A DNA stretch of 64,000 nucleotides from Flavobacterium ginsengisoli (GCF_029625315.1 NZ_CP121110.1:3109001-3173000), one strand, 5' to 3'; positions 30,444 to 39,391 are shown, counted from the stretch's first letter. Notes: generated from the sequence alone by a model not told the origin. Numbers and translations are program-made.

Positions 30444-31574
30444 ATGTCAGGAATTTACATTCACATACCTTTTTGCAAGCAAGCTTGCCATTATTGCGAC
30501 TTTCATTTTTCAACTTCGATGAAAAAGAAAGACGATATGGTTTTGGCATTGGCCAAAGAAATTGGCATGCGTAAAAATGAGTTTGAAAATGAGATTGTAG
30601 AAACCATTTATTTTGGCGGAGGAACTCCCTCGGTTTTGTCAAATGATGAAATAAACTTTTTAATTTCTGAAGTTTATAAGAATTACAAAGTTGTAGAAAA
30701 TCCAGAAATAACGCTTGAGGCCAATCCTGATGATTTGTCAGCGGAACGAATTCTGAAATTATCTAAAAGTCCGATAAATCGTTTAAGCATCGGAATTCAG
30801 TCTTTTTATGAAGAGGATTTGAAAATGATGAATCGCGCTCATAATTCGGCAGAAGCCAAAAAATGCTTAGAGGAAGCAACAAAATATTTTGACAATATTT
30901 CATTGGATTTAATTTATGGAATTCCAGGATTGAGTGATGAAATGTGGAAGCAGAATATTCAAACTGCTTTGGATTTTGGTGTTCCGCACATTTCGAGTTA
31001 TGCTTTGACGGTTGAGCCAAAAACAGCTTTAAGCAAATTAATTCAAACCGGAAAAGTTGCAGAACCACAAGATGAAGTCGCTTCCAACCATTTTACAATT
31101 TTGGTTGAAATGCTGCAAAAGAATGGTTTTATTCATTACGAATTATCCAATTTCGGGAAAGAGAATTATTTCTCTAAAAACAATTCGGCGTATTGGCTGG
31201 GGAAAAAATATATCGGAATCGGTCCTTCGGCACATAGTTATGATGGCGAAAAAAGAGGCTGGAATATTGCGAATAATTCATTGTATTTAAAAGCGATTCA
31301 AAACGACGAACTTCCTATTGAAACAGAAATTCTAACCATTTCAGATCGTTATAACGAATATATCATGACAGGATTACGAACGATTTGGGGTGTTTCTTTA
31401 GAAAGAATTGAAAAGGAATTCGGTTCAGAATATTTGAATTATTTATTAGAACAATCTCAAAAGTTCTTAAACGACGATTTACTTTCGATCGAAAATAACA
31501 TTCTAAAACCCACGATTAAAGGAAAATTTTTAACGGATGGAATTGCTTCAGATTTGTTTTATGTTGAAAGTTAA
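30444..31574 (+). CDS. hemW: radical SAM protein HemW (heme chaperone)
   Basis: A 376-residue radical SAM protein. MSGIYIHIPFCKQACHYCDFHF has the CxxxCxxC cluster motif (Cys11, 15, 18) followed by the CDF of the HemN/HemW group. TIYFGGGTPSVLS, EANPDDLS, RLSIGIQSF and DLIYGIPGL are typical. The C-terminal part matches HemW, and the N-terminal tail of true HemN is missing. It therefore probably delivers heme rather than acting as coproporphyrinogen oxidase. The palindrome directly upstream leaves no room for a separate promoter. Confidence 0.9.
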   Translation: MSGIYIHIPFCKQACHYCDFHFSTSMKKKDDMVLALAKEIGMRKNEFENEIVETIYFGGGTPSVLSNDEINFLISEVYKNYKVVENPEITLEANPDDLSAERILKLSKSPINRLSIGIQSFYEEDLKMMNRAHNSAEAKKCLEEATKYFDNISLDLIYGIPGLSDEMWKQNIQTALDFGVPHISSYALTVEPKTALSKLIQTGKVAEPQDEVASNHFTILVEMLQKNGFIHYELSNFGKENYFSKNNSAYWLGKKYIGIGPSAHSYDGEKRGWNIANNSLYLKAIQNDELPIETEILTISDRYNEYIMTGLRTIWGVSLERIEKEFGSEYLNYLLEQSQKFLNDDLLSIENNILKPTIKGKFLTDGIASDLFYVES

Positions 31575-31575
31575 G

Positions 31576-32117
31576 TTTAACCGCAAAGTTCGCTAAGGTT
31601 TACGCAAAGAACGCAATCTATTTTTTTATAGGAATAAATCTATATTTTAAGGCGCAAGTATTATATTTGAAGCTTTTAAATATTGATTTTATGCCCGAAA
31701 ATGATTTATCACGAATTGTGTTTCATTCAGCTTTGAAGGTTCATCAAACTTTAGGACCTGGACTTTTAGAAAGTGCTTATGAAGAATGTCTATTTTATGA
31801 GTTAAAAAAATTTAACTTGACAGTTGAAAAACAAAAGGCTCTACCATTAATTTACGAAGATGTAAAATTAGATGTTGGTTATCGATTAGATATTTTAGTA
31901 GAAAATAAACTAATTTTGGAAATAAAGTCTGTAGATTGCTTAAATGAAGTTCATTTTGCTCAACTATTGACTTACTTAAAATTAACAAATTGCAAACTAG
32001 GCTTATTAATAAATTTTAATGTTGCATTACTAAAACATGGAGTTAAAAGAATAGCAAACAATCTTTAATAAAATCCTAGCGACCTTTGCGTAAACCTTAG
32101 CGAACCTTGCGGTTAAA
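31576..32117. mobile_element. putative palindromic unit: 39-nt terminal inverted repeats around a GxxExxY gene
   Basis: The left arm 31576-31614 and the right arm 32079-32117 are inverted copies, identical at 36 of 39 positions; both begin (from outside) tttaaccgcaa. The only gene inside is the GxxExxY nuclease-like gene. The arms belong to the same family as the gene-free palindromes at 48977, 49139 and 62461. The right arm ends 2 nt before the cyclase start codon. No target-site duplication is obvious. Mobility is inferred from structure only. Confidence 0.6.
31691..32068 (+). CDS. GxxExxY protein, PD-(D/E)XK nuclease-like
   Basis: A 125-residue protein of the GxxExxY family. The naming motif is GPGLLESAYEECL. 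A nuclease-like core can be read: Glu in the first helix (SAYEE), Asp in YRLDILV, ExK in LILEIKSVD, and Gln in the following helix (FAQLLTYLKL). The order E-D-ExK-QxxxY is that of the PD-(D/E)XK fold, which this family is known to adopt; activity is not established. ATG 31691 is preferred over TTG 31667, which lies close to the repeat arm. The gene is the sole content of a pair of terminal inverted repeats. Confidence 0.85.
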   Translation: MPENDLSRIVFHSALKVHQTLGPGLLESAYEECLFYELKKFNLTVEKQKALPLIYEDVKLDVGYRLDILVENKLILEIKSVDCLNEVHFAQLLTYLKLTNCKLGLLINFNVALLKHGVKRIANNL

Positions 32118-32119
32118 TT

Positions 32120-32887
32120 ATGATAGCAAAAATCAACAACTTCGAAATTGACTTATCAAAACCCATTGATATTTCTATTCCTTTAACCAATACAGATGAA
32201 AATCCGATTGCTTGGTATATTGAAAAACCGGTCATTGAACCAGTAGTTTTTGGCGACTGGATTGGTAAAGTTTCAGAAGGAAAATCATCTACTAATTTCA
32301 ATAATATTTTCTTCAATCCGCATGGACACGGAACGCATACGGAATGTTTAGGTCATATTACGAATGATTTTTACAGCATTAATCAATCGCTAAAACAGTT
32401 TTTCTTTTTTGCTAAACTAATTACAGTTGAACCTGAAAAAATTGGAGATGATTTTGTGATTACAAAAGAACAGGTTCAAAAAGCTTTAAGCGCTTCGACT
32501 TCGCTCAGCGTGACAAATGAGGCTTTAATTATAAGAACAGTTCCAAATCAAAAAGAAAAGAAATCAAGAAAATATTCGAATACAAATCCACCATATTTGT
32601 CTGAAGAAGCCGCGATTTTCATCCGCGAAAGCGAAATTCAGCATTTATTGATCGATTTGCCAAGTGTAGACAAAGAACATGACGAAGGAAAATTATTAGC
32701 ACACAAAGCGTTTTGGAATGTAAAAGACACGCACAAGGTAAATCCAGATGCAAGATTTAATGCTACAATTACTGAAATGATTTATGTTTCAGACGAAATT
32801 GAAGACGGAAATTATATCCTAAATCTCCAAATCGCTTCGTTTGAAAATGATGCTAGCCCATCAAAACCAATTTTATATACGATTTAA
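32120..32887 (+). CDS. cyclase family protein (kynurenine formamidase-like)
   Basis: A 255-residue metal-dependent hydrolase of the cyclase family. The metal motif HGHGTHTECLGH (HxGTHxxxxxH) is near residue 70, with IDISIPLT at the front and LLIDLPSVDKEHDEG later. Family members hydrolyse N-formylkynurenine or related amides; the substrate is not readable. The segment SASTSLSVT (nt 32488-32514) looks like a repeat-encoded insertion shared with mvaD. The start codon lies 2 nt from the right arm of the GxxExxY element, so upstream regulation has probably been replaced. Confidence 0.8.
   Translation: MIAKINNFEIDLSKPIDISIPLTNTDENPIAWYIEKPVIEPVVFGDWIGKVSEGKSSTNFNNIFFNPHGHGTHTECLGHITNDFYSINQSLKQFFFFAKLITVEPEKIGDDFVITKEQVQKALSASTSLSVTNEALIIRTVPNQKEKKSRKYSNTNPPYLSEEAAIFIRESEIQHLLIDLPSVDKEHDEGKLLAHKAFWNVKDTHKVNPDARFNATITEMIYVSDEIEDGNYILNLQIASFENDASPSKPILYTI
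32492..32518 (+). repeat. 27-nt repeat inside the cyclase gene (copy 2)
   Basis: Matches 20394-20420 in mvaD at 24 of 27 positions, in the same reading frame. Read on the other strand it starts atttgtcacgctgagcg, resembling the ends of the tttgtcatttcga palindromes. Confidence 0.75.
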
Positions 32888-32892
32888 GGTTT

Positions 32893-33024
32893 GCCACGAA
32901 TTTCACGAATTTGCACGAATTTCTTTTTTATTTTGCCACAGATTAAAAAGATTTGCACAGATTTAATCATTTTAATCCTTTAATCTGTGGCAAAAAAATT
33001 AGTGCAAATTCGTGTAATTAGTGA
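32893..33024. repeat. nested palindrome, cacgaa outside and cacaga inside
   Basis: Outer arms gccacgaatttcacgaatt and attcgtgtaattagtgac enclose gccacagattaaaaagatt and aatcctttaatctgtggc. The nesting order is the reverse of that at 9092 and 11811. It fills the gap before the acetyltransferase gene. Confidence 0.85.
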
Positions 33025-33041
33025 CAAAAAAACTAAACAAT

Positions 33042-33443
33042 ATGATTACTGTTTCTACAGATAAAACAAAACTCGACGTTCCGTTTATACAGAACTTTTT
33101 AAAAGATATTTATTGGGCTGCGGGACGAACCATGGAAGAAGTCCAACGTACGATTGATGCTTCTGTCTGTTTCGGAATTTATTTAGATGGTAAACAAGTT
33201 GGTTTTGCGCGAGTCATAACTGATTATGTTGTGTTTGCTTATTTAATGGATGTTTTTATTACTGAAGAGCATCGCGGAAAAGGGTTTTCATCCATTTTAA
33301 TTGAAGCTCTGATGAACGACCCTCAATTGCAAGAAGTTAAAATCTGGCGATTAGCAACTACCGACGCTCACTTTTTATACGAGAAGTTCGGATTTACAAA
33401 ACTGAATCATCCTGAAAAGATGATGGAAAAAATAATAAAATGA
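33042..33443 (+). CDS. GNAT family N-acetyltransferase
   Basis: A 133-residue acetyl-CoA-dependent transferase. The acetyl-CoA loop is EEHRGKGFSSILIEAL (R/QxxGxG/A), after the beta strand FAYLMDVFIT, and the C-terminal FLYEKFGFTKL is typical. ATG 33042 is chosen because the preceding codons (GTG 33021) are part of the palindrome. The substrate is unknown. The stop overlaps the DUF4260 start (ATGA), so the two genes are coupled. Confidence 0.85.
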   Translation: MITVSTDKTKLDVPFIQNFLKDIYWAAGRTMEEVQRTIDASVCFGIYLDGKQVGFARVITDYVVFAYLMDVFITEEHRGKGFSSILIEALMNDPQLQEVKIWRLATTDAHFLYEKFGFTKLNHPEKMMEKIIK

Positions 33444-33790
33444 AAACAGTTTTAAAACTTGAGGAAGTCGCTTTATTTGTTCTCGGAATATTTTTATTCA
33501 ACCGTTTAAATTATGAATGGTGGTGGTTTTTGGTTTTAATTTTAGCTCCCGATTTATCTATGATTGGCTACGCTTTTGGAAACAAGATCGGAGCACTTCT
33601 ATACAACATCTTTCACCATAAAGGAATAGCACTTTTAATTTATGCCGCCGGCTGTTATTTAAATATTGAAATTGCGCAGTTAGCAGGAATTATTTTATTT
33701 TCACATTCTGCAATGGATCGTATTTTTGGCTATGGTCTCAAATACGAAAAAGGTTTTAAATACACACATTTAGGTGAAATTGGCAAATAA
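33440..33790 (+). CDS. DUF4260 membrane protein
   Basis: A 116-residue small membrane protein with about four short hydrophobic helices (EEVALFVLGIFLFNRLNY, WWWFLVLILAPDLSMIGYAFG, ALLIYAAGCYL, LAGIILFSHSAMDRIFGYGLKY). The PDLSMIGY and H-x-AMDRIFGYGLKY signatures fit DUF4260. Function unknown. Coupled to the acetyltransferase by a 4-nt overlap and followed 6 nt later by the MmcQ/YjbR gene. Confidence 0.8.
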   Translation: MKTVLKLEEVALFVLGIFLFNRLNYEWWWFLVLILAPDLSMIGYAFGNKIGALLYNIFHHKGIALLIYAAGCYLNIEIAQLAGIILFSHSAMDRIFGYGLKYEKGFKYTHLGEIGK

Positions 33791-33796
33791 ACAATT

Positions 33797-34165
33797 ATGA
33801 ATTTAGAAACGTTTTACGAATATTGTTTGTCGAAAAAAGGAGTAAGTGAGCACTTTCCTTTTGATGAAGATACGCTGGTTTTTAAAGTAGGCGGAAAAAT
33901 GTTTGCTTTGTCTTCTCTTTCGCAATGGGAAAAAAATGAGCAATCGACAAATTTAAAATGTGATCCGGAACGCGCACAGGAACTCAGAGCAGAATATGAC
34001 GAGATACAACCGGGTTTTCATATGAGTAAAGTACATTGGAATACTGTGGCTTTAAACGGAGGTTTGCCTGATAAATTCGTGAAAGAACTTATAGATCATT
34101 CGTACGAATTAGTTTTCAAAAGTTTGACAAAGAAAATTCAAATTGAAATAACCGACTCGAGATAA
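33797..34165 (+). CDS. MmcQ/YjbR family protein
   Basis: A 122-residue protein with the CyaY-like fold of the YjbR family: CLSKKGVSEHFPFDEDTLVFKVGGKMFALSSL, then LKCDPERAQELRAEYDEIQPGFHMSKVHWNTVAL and LIDHSYELVFKSL. The family is called DNA-binding from structural similarity; the role is unclear. Third gene of a short run with the acetyltransferase and DUF4260. Confidence 0.85.
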   Translation: MNLETFYEYCLSKKGVSEHFPFDEDTLVFKVGGKMFALSSLSQWEKNEQSTNLKCDPERAQELRAEYDEIQPGFHMSKVHWNTVALNGGLPDKFVKELIDHSYELVFKSLTKKIQIEITDSR

Positions 34166-34275
34166 AATTTTTATCGAACAGGCGAAGCAATTAGAAAATT
34201 AGGCATTACATTTGCATCGTTAGAAAAAAATCTTAGCAACTTAGTTACAGTGTGACTTAGCAACTTATAACAATC

Positions 34276-34980
34276 ATGAAAGAACAATTTAAAAAATTTC
34301 TGAACGAAGAACAAGATCCAAAAGCGATTGAAAAAATCACTTCGAAACTTACAGATTTATTAATGAAAGGCGAAGAGGTTGGATATATCGCAGTGCAGAA
34401 AAAACCCGCTATTACTGTTTTTCCAGATAGTATAATCTTAACCAATAAACGTATTATTATTTGCACGCCTAAAAATTTAGGTCTTTCAATGAATTTTACA
34501 GATTATACTTGGGATGATATTACAAGCTCATTTGTAAAAGAAAATATTTTAGGTTCTGAATTTTCATTTAGCACTAATACTGACCTGATTCTTTCTATAG
34601 ATTATATTCCGAAAATTCAGGCTAGAAAAATGTACACCTATGCTAAAGAACAATTAGATTTATTAAAAAATCCTGTTCAAGCAGCGGCTCCGGTTCAAGA
34701 AATTGTGGAAGAAGCAGAAGTTGAAGACGAAATAGAAGAAATAGAAACTGAAGAAGTAACTAGCTTTGCTGAAATTTTACCAGCTGCGCCAGCTGTTACA
34801 GAAACTTACGAACCACTTCCAACTCAGCCAACTCAAACAGCTGGAGAACGCAGATTAAGTGATTTATCTAAAGAAGAACTTTTTGATAAATTACAGAATT
34901 ACAAAAAACTTCTTGACAATGGTCTAATCATGCAAGGAGAATATGATGCTTATAAAAAAGAGATTTTAAGCTATATGTAG
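34276..34980 (+). CDS. PH-domain protein with SHOCT-like C-terminus
   Basis: A 234-residue protein. Residues about 30-135 form a bacterial PH domain (GYIAVQKKPAITVFPDSIILTNKRIIICTPK...YTWDDITSSFVKENILGSEFSF). An acidic Glu/Pro-rich linker follows (about 140-190), then a SHOCT-like helix pair (LSKEELFDKLQNYKKLLDNGLIMQGEYDAYKKEILSYM) that often mediates oligomerisation. Partner and role are unknown. Followed by a long palindrome that contains a bidirectional terminator. Confidence 0.8.
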   Translation: MKEQFKKFLNEEQDPKAIEKITSKLTDLLMKGEEVGYIAVQKKPAITVFPDSIILTNKRIIICTPKNLGLSMNFTDYTWDDITSSFVKENILGSEFSFSTNTDLILSIDYIPKIQARKMYTYAKEQLDLLKNPVQAAAPVQEIVEEAEVEDEIEEIETEEVTSFAEILPAAPAVTETYEPLPTQPTQTAGERRLSDLSKEELFDKLQNYKKLLDNGLIMQGEYDAYKKEILSYM

Positions 34981-34984
34981 GTTA

Positions 34985-35166
34985 GTCTTAAAGTCAAAAG
35001 TCGAAAGTCTTAAAGTATTTTTAAGTCGTAAAGCCGAAAGTCAAAAGTCTTAAAGTTTTCTTCTCTTTATAAATAAAAAAGCCAGAAATAGAAATTCTAT
35101 TTCTGGTTTTCTTTTTTTAAGTCTCTACATCGACTTTATGACTTTAGACTTTCCAACTTTCGACTT
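34985..35166. repeat. palindrome agtcgaaagtc family around a terminator
   Basis: Repeated words agtcaaaagtcgaaagtcttaaagt on the left and gactttatgactttagact...actttcgactt on the right enclose the hairpin at 35082. The right arm overlaps the last codons of the DUF4407 gene. Confidence 0.7.
35082..35106. terminator. bidirectional terminator between the PH-domain gene and DUF4407
   Basis: ccagaaatagaa and ctatttctgg form an 11-bp stem, with aaataaaaaag before it and ttttcttttttt after it. It serves both convergent genes. Confidence 0.85.
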
Positions 35167-36265
35167 ATAAAGTCGCCTTCTGTTTTTCTACAAATTTATG
35201 CGATTGCAGTTCTAGCAATTCTTTTGCATTCTTTCGCTGAAGGTCAAATAATCCTTTGTCTTCTGCAATGTCAGCGTAGACTCTATCATGCATTTCGGCG
35301 CTTGTTTTTATCAGTAAATCACGTTGGTATTTATTTTGTGCCAATGTTGCTTTCATTGCTGTTTCGGCTTCTTCTTGCTTGAAGTCGAATTCTCCTTTTG
35401 GTGCTAATAATTTAGCAATAATAGGTGATGTTTCAATTGCCAGAAACAACAGCATAATAAAAAATGATGGCAGCCAAGGCAGTTTATTCAATGCATTAAT
35501 ACGCGCCATTAATCCATCGAAACCTTCAATGATTGGCTGTGTTTGCGAAACCTTTTTGTCTAAATCGGCTTGAAGCTGTACGCCTGCTTTTTCTTTTTCG
35601 GAAATTTTAGCTTCGTTGGTCTTTTTCAGCGTTTCGAATTCTTTCAGAGCCGCATCATGCTTTTCTCTCTTTTCTTTATAAACTGGGCCTTTTCCTAATT
35701 TCTTAGTTCCCGCAGTTCCTTCGGCTTCGGTAATATAAACCGAATACAAATCGTTTACTTCTTTTTCTTTCTTTACAATATCAGCTTTTAATGCCGCAAT
35801 CTCAGCTTTATTTTTATCTAAATCTGTTTTGAAATACGTTCCAATTTGTTTCTTGTTGGCCAATTCCATTTCGTTTTTCTCTTTAAGCAAAACGGTATTG
35901 ATTTCTTTTTCGAAGATTTTAATTTCCAAAGGTTTCGAAATTACAATAGCAATAATAATAGCCAAAGCAATACGCGGAGTTGCTTGCAAAAATTCGTCTA
36001 AGAAACGATCTCTTTTCTTAATAGTAGAAACAATGAATCGGTCTAAATTGAAGATTAGTAAACTCCAAACAAATCCGAAAATTAAAGCTGGATAAATAGA
36101 ATCGAAAACGGTAAAAAGTGCATAAGCACTGGCTAGAAAAGCCATTACTGCTGTAAAGAACACCGTGGCTCCAATACCAACATATTTGGTTTGTTCGCCT
36201 TCTGAGCAGTCTTTCAGGATGTCTCGGTCGACTCCTGAACATAGAATAAAAAATTGTTTTAACAT
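35165..36265 (-). CDS. DUF4407 membrane protein
   Basis: A 366-residue membrane protein. Start MLKQFFILCSGVD at 36265 is chosen; the longer frame adds an unlikely basic leader. Helices lie near 28-55 (VGIGATVFFTAVMAFLASAYALF), 58-75 and 95-120, then a long coiled coil (about 125-235, rich in K, E, A), then another helix (LPSFFIMLLFLAIETSPIIAKLL) with the DUF4407 pattern SPIIAKLLAPKGEF. The family function is unknown. Upstream sequence faces the TonB receptor gene, so the region 36266-36504 holds divergent promoters. Confidence 0.82.
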   Translation of the reverse strand: MLKQFFILCSGVDRDILKDCSEGEQTKYVGIGATVFFTAVMAFLASAYALFTVFDSIYPALIFGFVWSLLIFNLDRFIVSTIKKRDRFLDEFLQATPRIALAIIIAIVISKPLEIKIFEKEINTVLLKEKNEMELANKKQIGTYFKTDLDKNKAEIAALKADIVKKEKEVNDLYSVYITEAEGTAGTKKLGKGPVYKEKREKHDAALKEFETLKKTNEAKISEKEKAGVQLQADLDKKVSQTQPIIEGFDGLMARINALNKLPWLPSFFIMLLFLAIETSPIIAKLLAPKGEFDFKQEEAETAMKATLAQNKYQRDLLIKTSAEMHDRVYADIAEDKGLFDLQRKNAKELLELQSHKFVEKQKATL

Positions 36266-36468
36266 GATTGATGATTTTTGATTAAGATGATACGGCAAAT
36301 TTAGCGCCAAAAATTTAATTCTCAGGCAAATAGTCAATTTGTTTTTAATCGATTCTATAAAATTTCTTTTTTTTAAATGTTATTTTAACATTAATCTATC
36401 TCTAATGTTGGCCGGGAATCATAACACTATGTTAATTTTTTTTCAAGGCTTTAGTAATACGTAGGTCT

Positions 36469-36476
36469 TAGTTTCG
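36469..36476 (+). promoter_or_regulatory. possible -7 box TAGTTTCG for the TonB receptor
   Basis: One mismatch from TAnnTTTG, 28 nt before the receptor ATG, with a T-rich tract at 36437-36443 near the -33 region. Confidence 0.35.
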
Positions 36477-36504
36477 CAACCGAAAATCAAACTAAACACA
36501 CACA

Positions 36505-39315
36505 ATGAAAAATTTTTATCTATTAACAGCATTCTTTTTATTCGCCTTTACAGGTTTTGCACAGAAAGCGATTATATCTGGAAAGATATTAGACGCCGAT
36601 GACAAACTGCCTCTTCCTGGAGCTATGGTTCAAATTGTAGGCGAGAAAAAATACACCGTTTCTGATTATAACGGTCGTTTCGAGTTATTAAATATTAACG
36701 AAGGAACTTACAAAGTTGAAGTAAAATATATTGGATATGCTACTTTAACTCAAGAAATAAAAGTAGAGCAAGGAAAAAACAATGTAATTGACTTTGCTCT
36801 TAAAGCTTCTGAAAATGAATTGAAAGAAGTTGTTGTTGGAGACATCTTAAAAGGTCAAGCAAAAGCGCTGAACCAACAAAAGAACAACAAAAACATCGGA
36901 AACGTAATTTCTTCTGACCAAATGGGACGTTTTCCTGATGCTAACGTTGGAGATGCTTTAAAACGTGTTCCTGGTATTACAATGCAAAATGACCAAGGTG
37001 AAGCGCGTAACATCATTATTAGAGGTTTAGCTCCGTCTTTGAACTCTGTAACTTTAAATGGTGACAGAATTCCATCTGCAGAAGGAGACAATAGAAACGT
37101 ACAAATGGACTTAATTCCATCTGATATGATTTCTACTATCGAAGTAAACAAAACGCTTACATCAGATATGGATGCCGATGCAATTGGAGGTTCTGTAAAC
37201 TTAATTACAAGAGCAACTCCAAACGGAGAAAGAATTTCTGCAACTCTTGCTGGAGGATATTTGCCAATTCGTGACCACGCTTCTTACACTGCTGGTTTTG
37301 TTTACGGTAACCGTTTTGCTAATGATAAACTTGGAGTAGTTTTTAGCGGATCTTACAACAATGTTGATTACGGTTCTGATAACATCGAAAACGAATGGGT
37401 AAAAGATGATTTTGGAAATCAATATTTACAAGCTTCAGAAATTAGAAAATATGATGTACAACGTATCCGTCGTAGTGCTTCTGTTGCTTTAGATTATAAA
37501 TTCAACGATAACAATACGATTTTTGCTAATGCAATCTACAACTGGAGAGATGATAGAGAAAACCGTTTTAGAACTACTTACGATGATATCGAACCTCTCT
37601 ATAATGGTGAAGAAATTGTTGGTTTTGAAGGTCGTGTAAAACGTCAGACAAAAGGAGGTTTAGACAATAGCAGAAATAAAAACAGAAGGTTAGAAGACCA
37701 AAGAGTACAAAATTATTCTATTCGTGGAGAGCATTTAATCAACTCTACATTAGATTTAGATTGGTCTGCTAACTATGCAAAAGCAAGAGAATACCGTCCG
37801 GGTGAGCGTTACATCGAATACCGCCAAAAAGGTTTAGAAATGTTCGAAGATTTATCTGATATCAGATTTCCTTTAATAACAACTGTTGGAGAATCTGTTG
37901 ACGAATTTAAATTTGACTCGGTTACTGAAAACACAGACGAAACAAGCGAAAGCGAGTTTGGTGCAAAAGTAAATATCCGTTTCCCTTTCTCTGTAATTGC
38001 TGGAGAAAAAGGAAGATTGAGAACTGGTCTTAGACTTCGTTTAAAAGAAAAAGAAAGAAACAATATGTTCTATTCTTATACTCCGCTAAACGATGATATG
38101 GAATTATTATCTCAAGTTCCAACAAGTTATTATGACGGAAAAGATTTTAATCCAGGAAGCAAATATGTACCAGGAACTTTTGCTTCAGCTTCTTTCTTAG
38201 GAAGTTTAGATTTGAATAATGCTTCTCTATTCGAAAAAGAAGCAGATCCAGCAGAATATTTAGCTGTAAACTATAATGCTAAAGAAAGAATTACTGCTGC
38301 TTACGTAAGATGGGATCAGGATTTTAACGATAAACTTTCTATGGTTTTAGGTTTCCGTATGGAAAACACGCACATTGACTACACAGGAAACCGTGTATTA
38401 GACGAAGAAGAATTGGAAAGCAAAATCAACAACACCAACTCTTACACTAATTTATTGCCAAGCATTTCATTCCAATACAATGCAACAAAAGATTTAGTTT
38501 TAAGAGCAGCTGCTACAACAGCTTTAGCTAGACCTAACTATTACGCATTAGCTCCTTATGTAAACAATATCGCTGCAGATAAAGAAATTACAGCTGGAAA
38601 TCCAGATCTTAAAGCTACATACTCATACAATTATGATTTCATGGCAGAGAACTATTTCAAATCTGTTGGTTTAATTTCTGGAGGCGTTTTCTACAAAAGA
38701 TTAAATGATTTCATTTACAACTACAGCGACAATCAATATACTGATGCGAAATTTGCCGCAGATTTCCCTAATCAAGTAAACCCAATTCCTGCGGGAGAAA
38801 ACTGGTCGTTCTTACAATCAAGAAATGGAAAAAATGTTGATGTTTACGGATTTGAAGTTGCGTTCCAACGCCAATTAGATTTCTTGCCTGGTAAATTCTT
38901 AAAAGGTTTTGCAATCTACTTAAACTATACTTATACACAATCTAAAGCAAAAGGTATTGCTGATGAGGATGGAAACGAAAGAAACGACATCAGTCTTCCT
39001 GGAACAACACCTCACATGTTTAACGGATCTTTATCTTGGGAAAATAAACGTTTCTCTGCAAGAATCTCAACCAACTTTACATCTGATTATTTAGATGAAT
39101 TAGGTTCTGAGTCTTACAAAGACAGTTACTACGATAAACAGTTTTTCTTAGATGCAAATGTCGCTTATAAAATCACTCCAAAATTGCGCTTTTTTGCAGA
39201 AGCTAATAACTTAACAAACCAACCGTTACGTTACTACCAAGGAGTTGCTGCACATACAAAACAAGCAGAATACTACCAGCCACGTTACAATTTCGGATTG
39301 AAATTAGACTTGTAA
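36505..39315 (+). CDS. TonB-dependent receptor with carboxypeptidase-like N-terminal domain
   Basis: A 936-residue outer-membrane receptor. A signal peptide to GFAQ is followed by a CarboxypepD_reg-like domain (about 21-105). The plug has IGNVISSDQMGRFPDANVGDALKRVPG, NIIIRGLAPSLNSVTLNGDR and DADAIGGSVNLITR, typical of the large TIGR01782-like receptor group. The 22-strand barrel ends YQPRYNFGLKLDL. Uptake is driven by TonB/ExbBD. The beta-propeller phytase immediately downstream suggests import of phytate or its products. There is no SusD partner next to it. Confidence 0.9.
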   Translation: MKNFYLLTAFFLFAFTGFAQKAIISGKILDADDKLPLPGAMVQIVGEKKYTVSDYNGRFELLNINEGTYKVEVKYIGYATLTQEIKVEQGKNNVIDFALKASENELKEVVVGDILKGQAKALNQQKNNKNIGNVISSDQMGRFPDANVGDALKRVPGITMQNDQGEARNIIIRGLAPSLNSVTLNGDRIPSAEGDNRNVQMDLIPSDMISTIEVNKTLTSDMDADAIGGSVNLITRATPNGERISATLAGGYLPIRDHASYTAGFVYGNRFANDKLGVVFSGSYNNVDYGSDNIENEWVKDDFGNQYLQASEIRKYDVQRIRRSASVALDYKFNDNNTIFANAIYNWRDDRENRFRTTYDDIEPLYNGEEIVGFEGRVKRQTKGGLDNSRNKNRRLEDQRVQNYSIRGEHLINSTLDLDWSANYAKAREYRPGERYIEYRQKGLEMFEDLSDIRFPLITTVGESVDEFKFDSVTENTDETSESEFGAKVNIRFPFSVIAGEKGRLRTGLRLRLKEKERNNMFYSYTPLNDDMELLSQVPTSYYDGKDFNPGSKYVPGTFASASFLGSLDLNNASLFEKEADPAEYLAVNYNAKERITAAYVRWDQDFNDKLSMVLGFRMENTHIDYTGNRVLDEEELESKINNTNSYTNLLPSISFQYNATKDLVLRAAATTALARPNYYALAPYVNNIAADKEITAGNPDLKATYSYNYDFMAENYFKSVGLISGGVFYKRLNDFIYNYSDNQYTDAKFAADFPNQVNPIPAGENWSFLQSRNGKNVDVYGFEVAFQRQLDFLPGKFLKGFAIYLNYTYTQSKAKGIADEDGNERNDISLPGTTPHMFNGSLSWENKRFSARISTNFTSDYLDELGSESYKDSYYDKQFFLDANVAYKITPKLRFFAEANNLTNQPLRYYQGVAAHTKQAEYYQPRYNFGLKLDL

Positions 39316-39340
39316 TTCTGCACTTTTATAAAATTCTTAA

Positions 39341-39369
39341 ATTAGACAGAGTTTAATGCTCTGTCTAAT
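39341..39369 (+). promoter_or_regulatory. perfect 11-bp hairpin between receptor and phytase genes
   Basis: attagacagag and ctctgtctaat pair perfectly around a 7-nt loop. There is no T-run, so rather than ending transcription it may stabilise the receptor mRNA or limit read-through into the phytase gene. Confidence 0.55.
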
Positions 39370-39391
39370 TGCATTAAAATATACTATACAA

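Noticed and set aside
32893..33024. Riboswitch or leader RNA for the acetyltransferase
   Set aside because: The structure belongs to a dispersed palindrome family also found at gene ends, so it is not specific to this gene.
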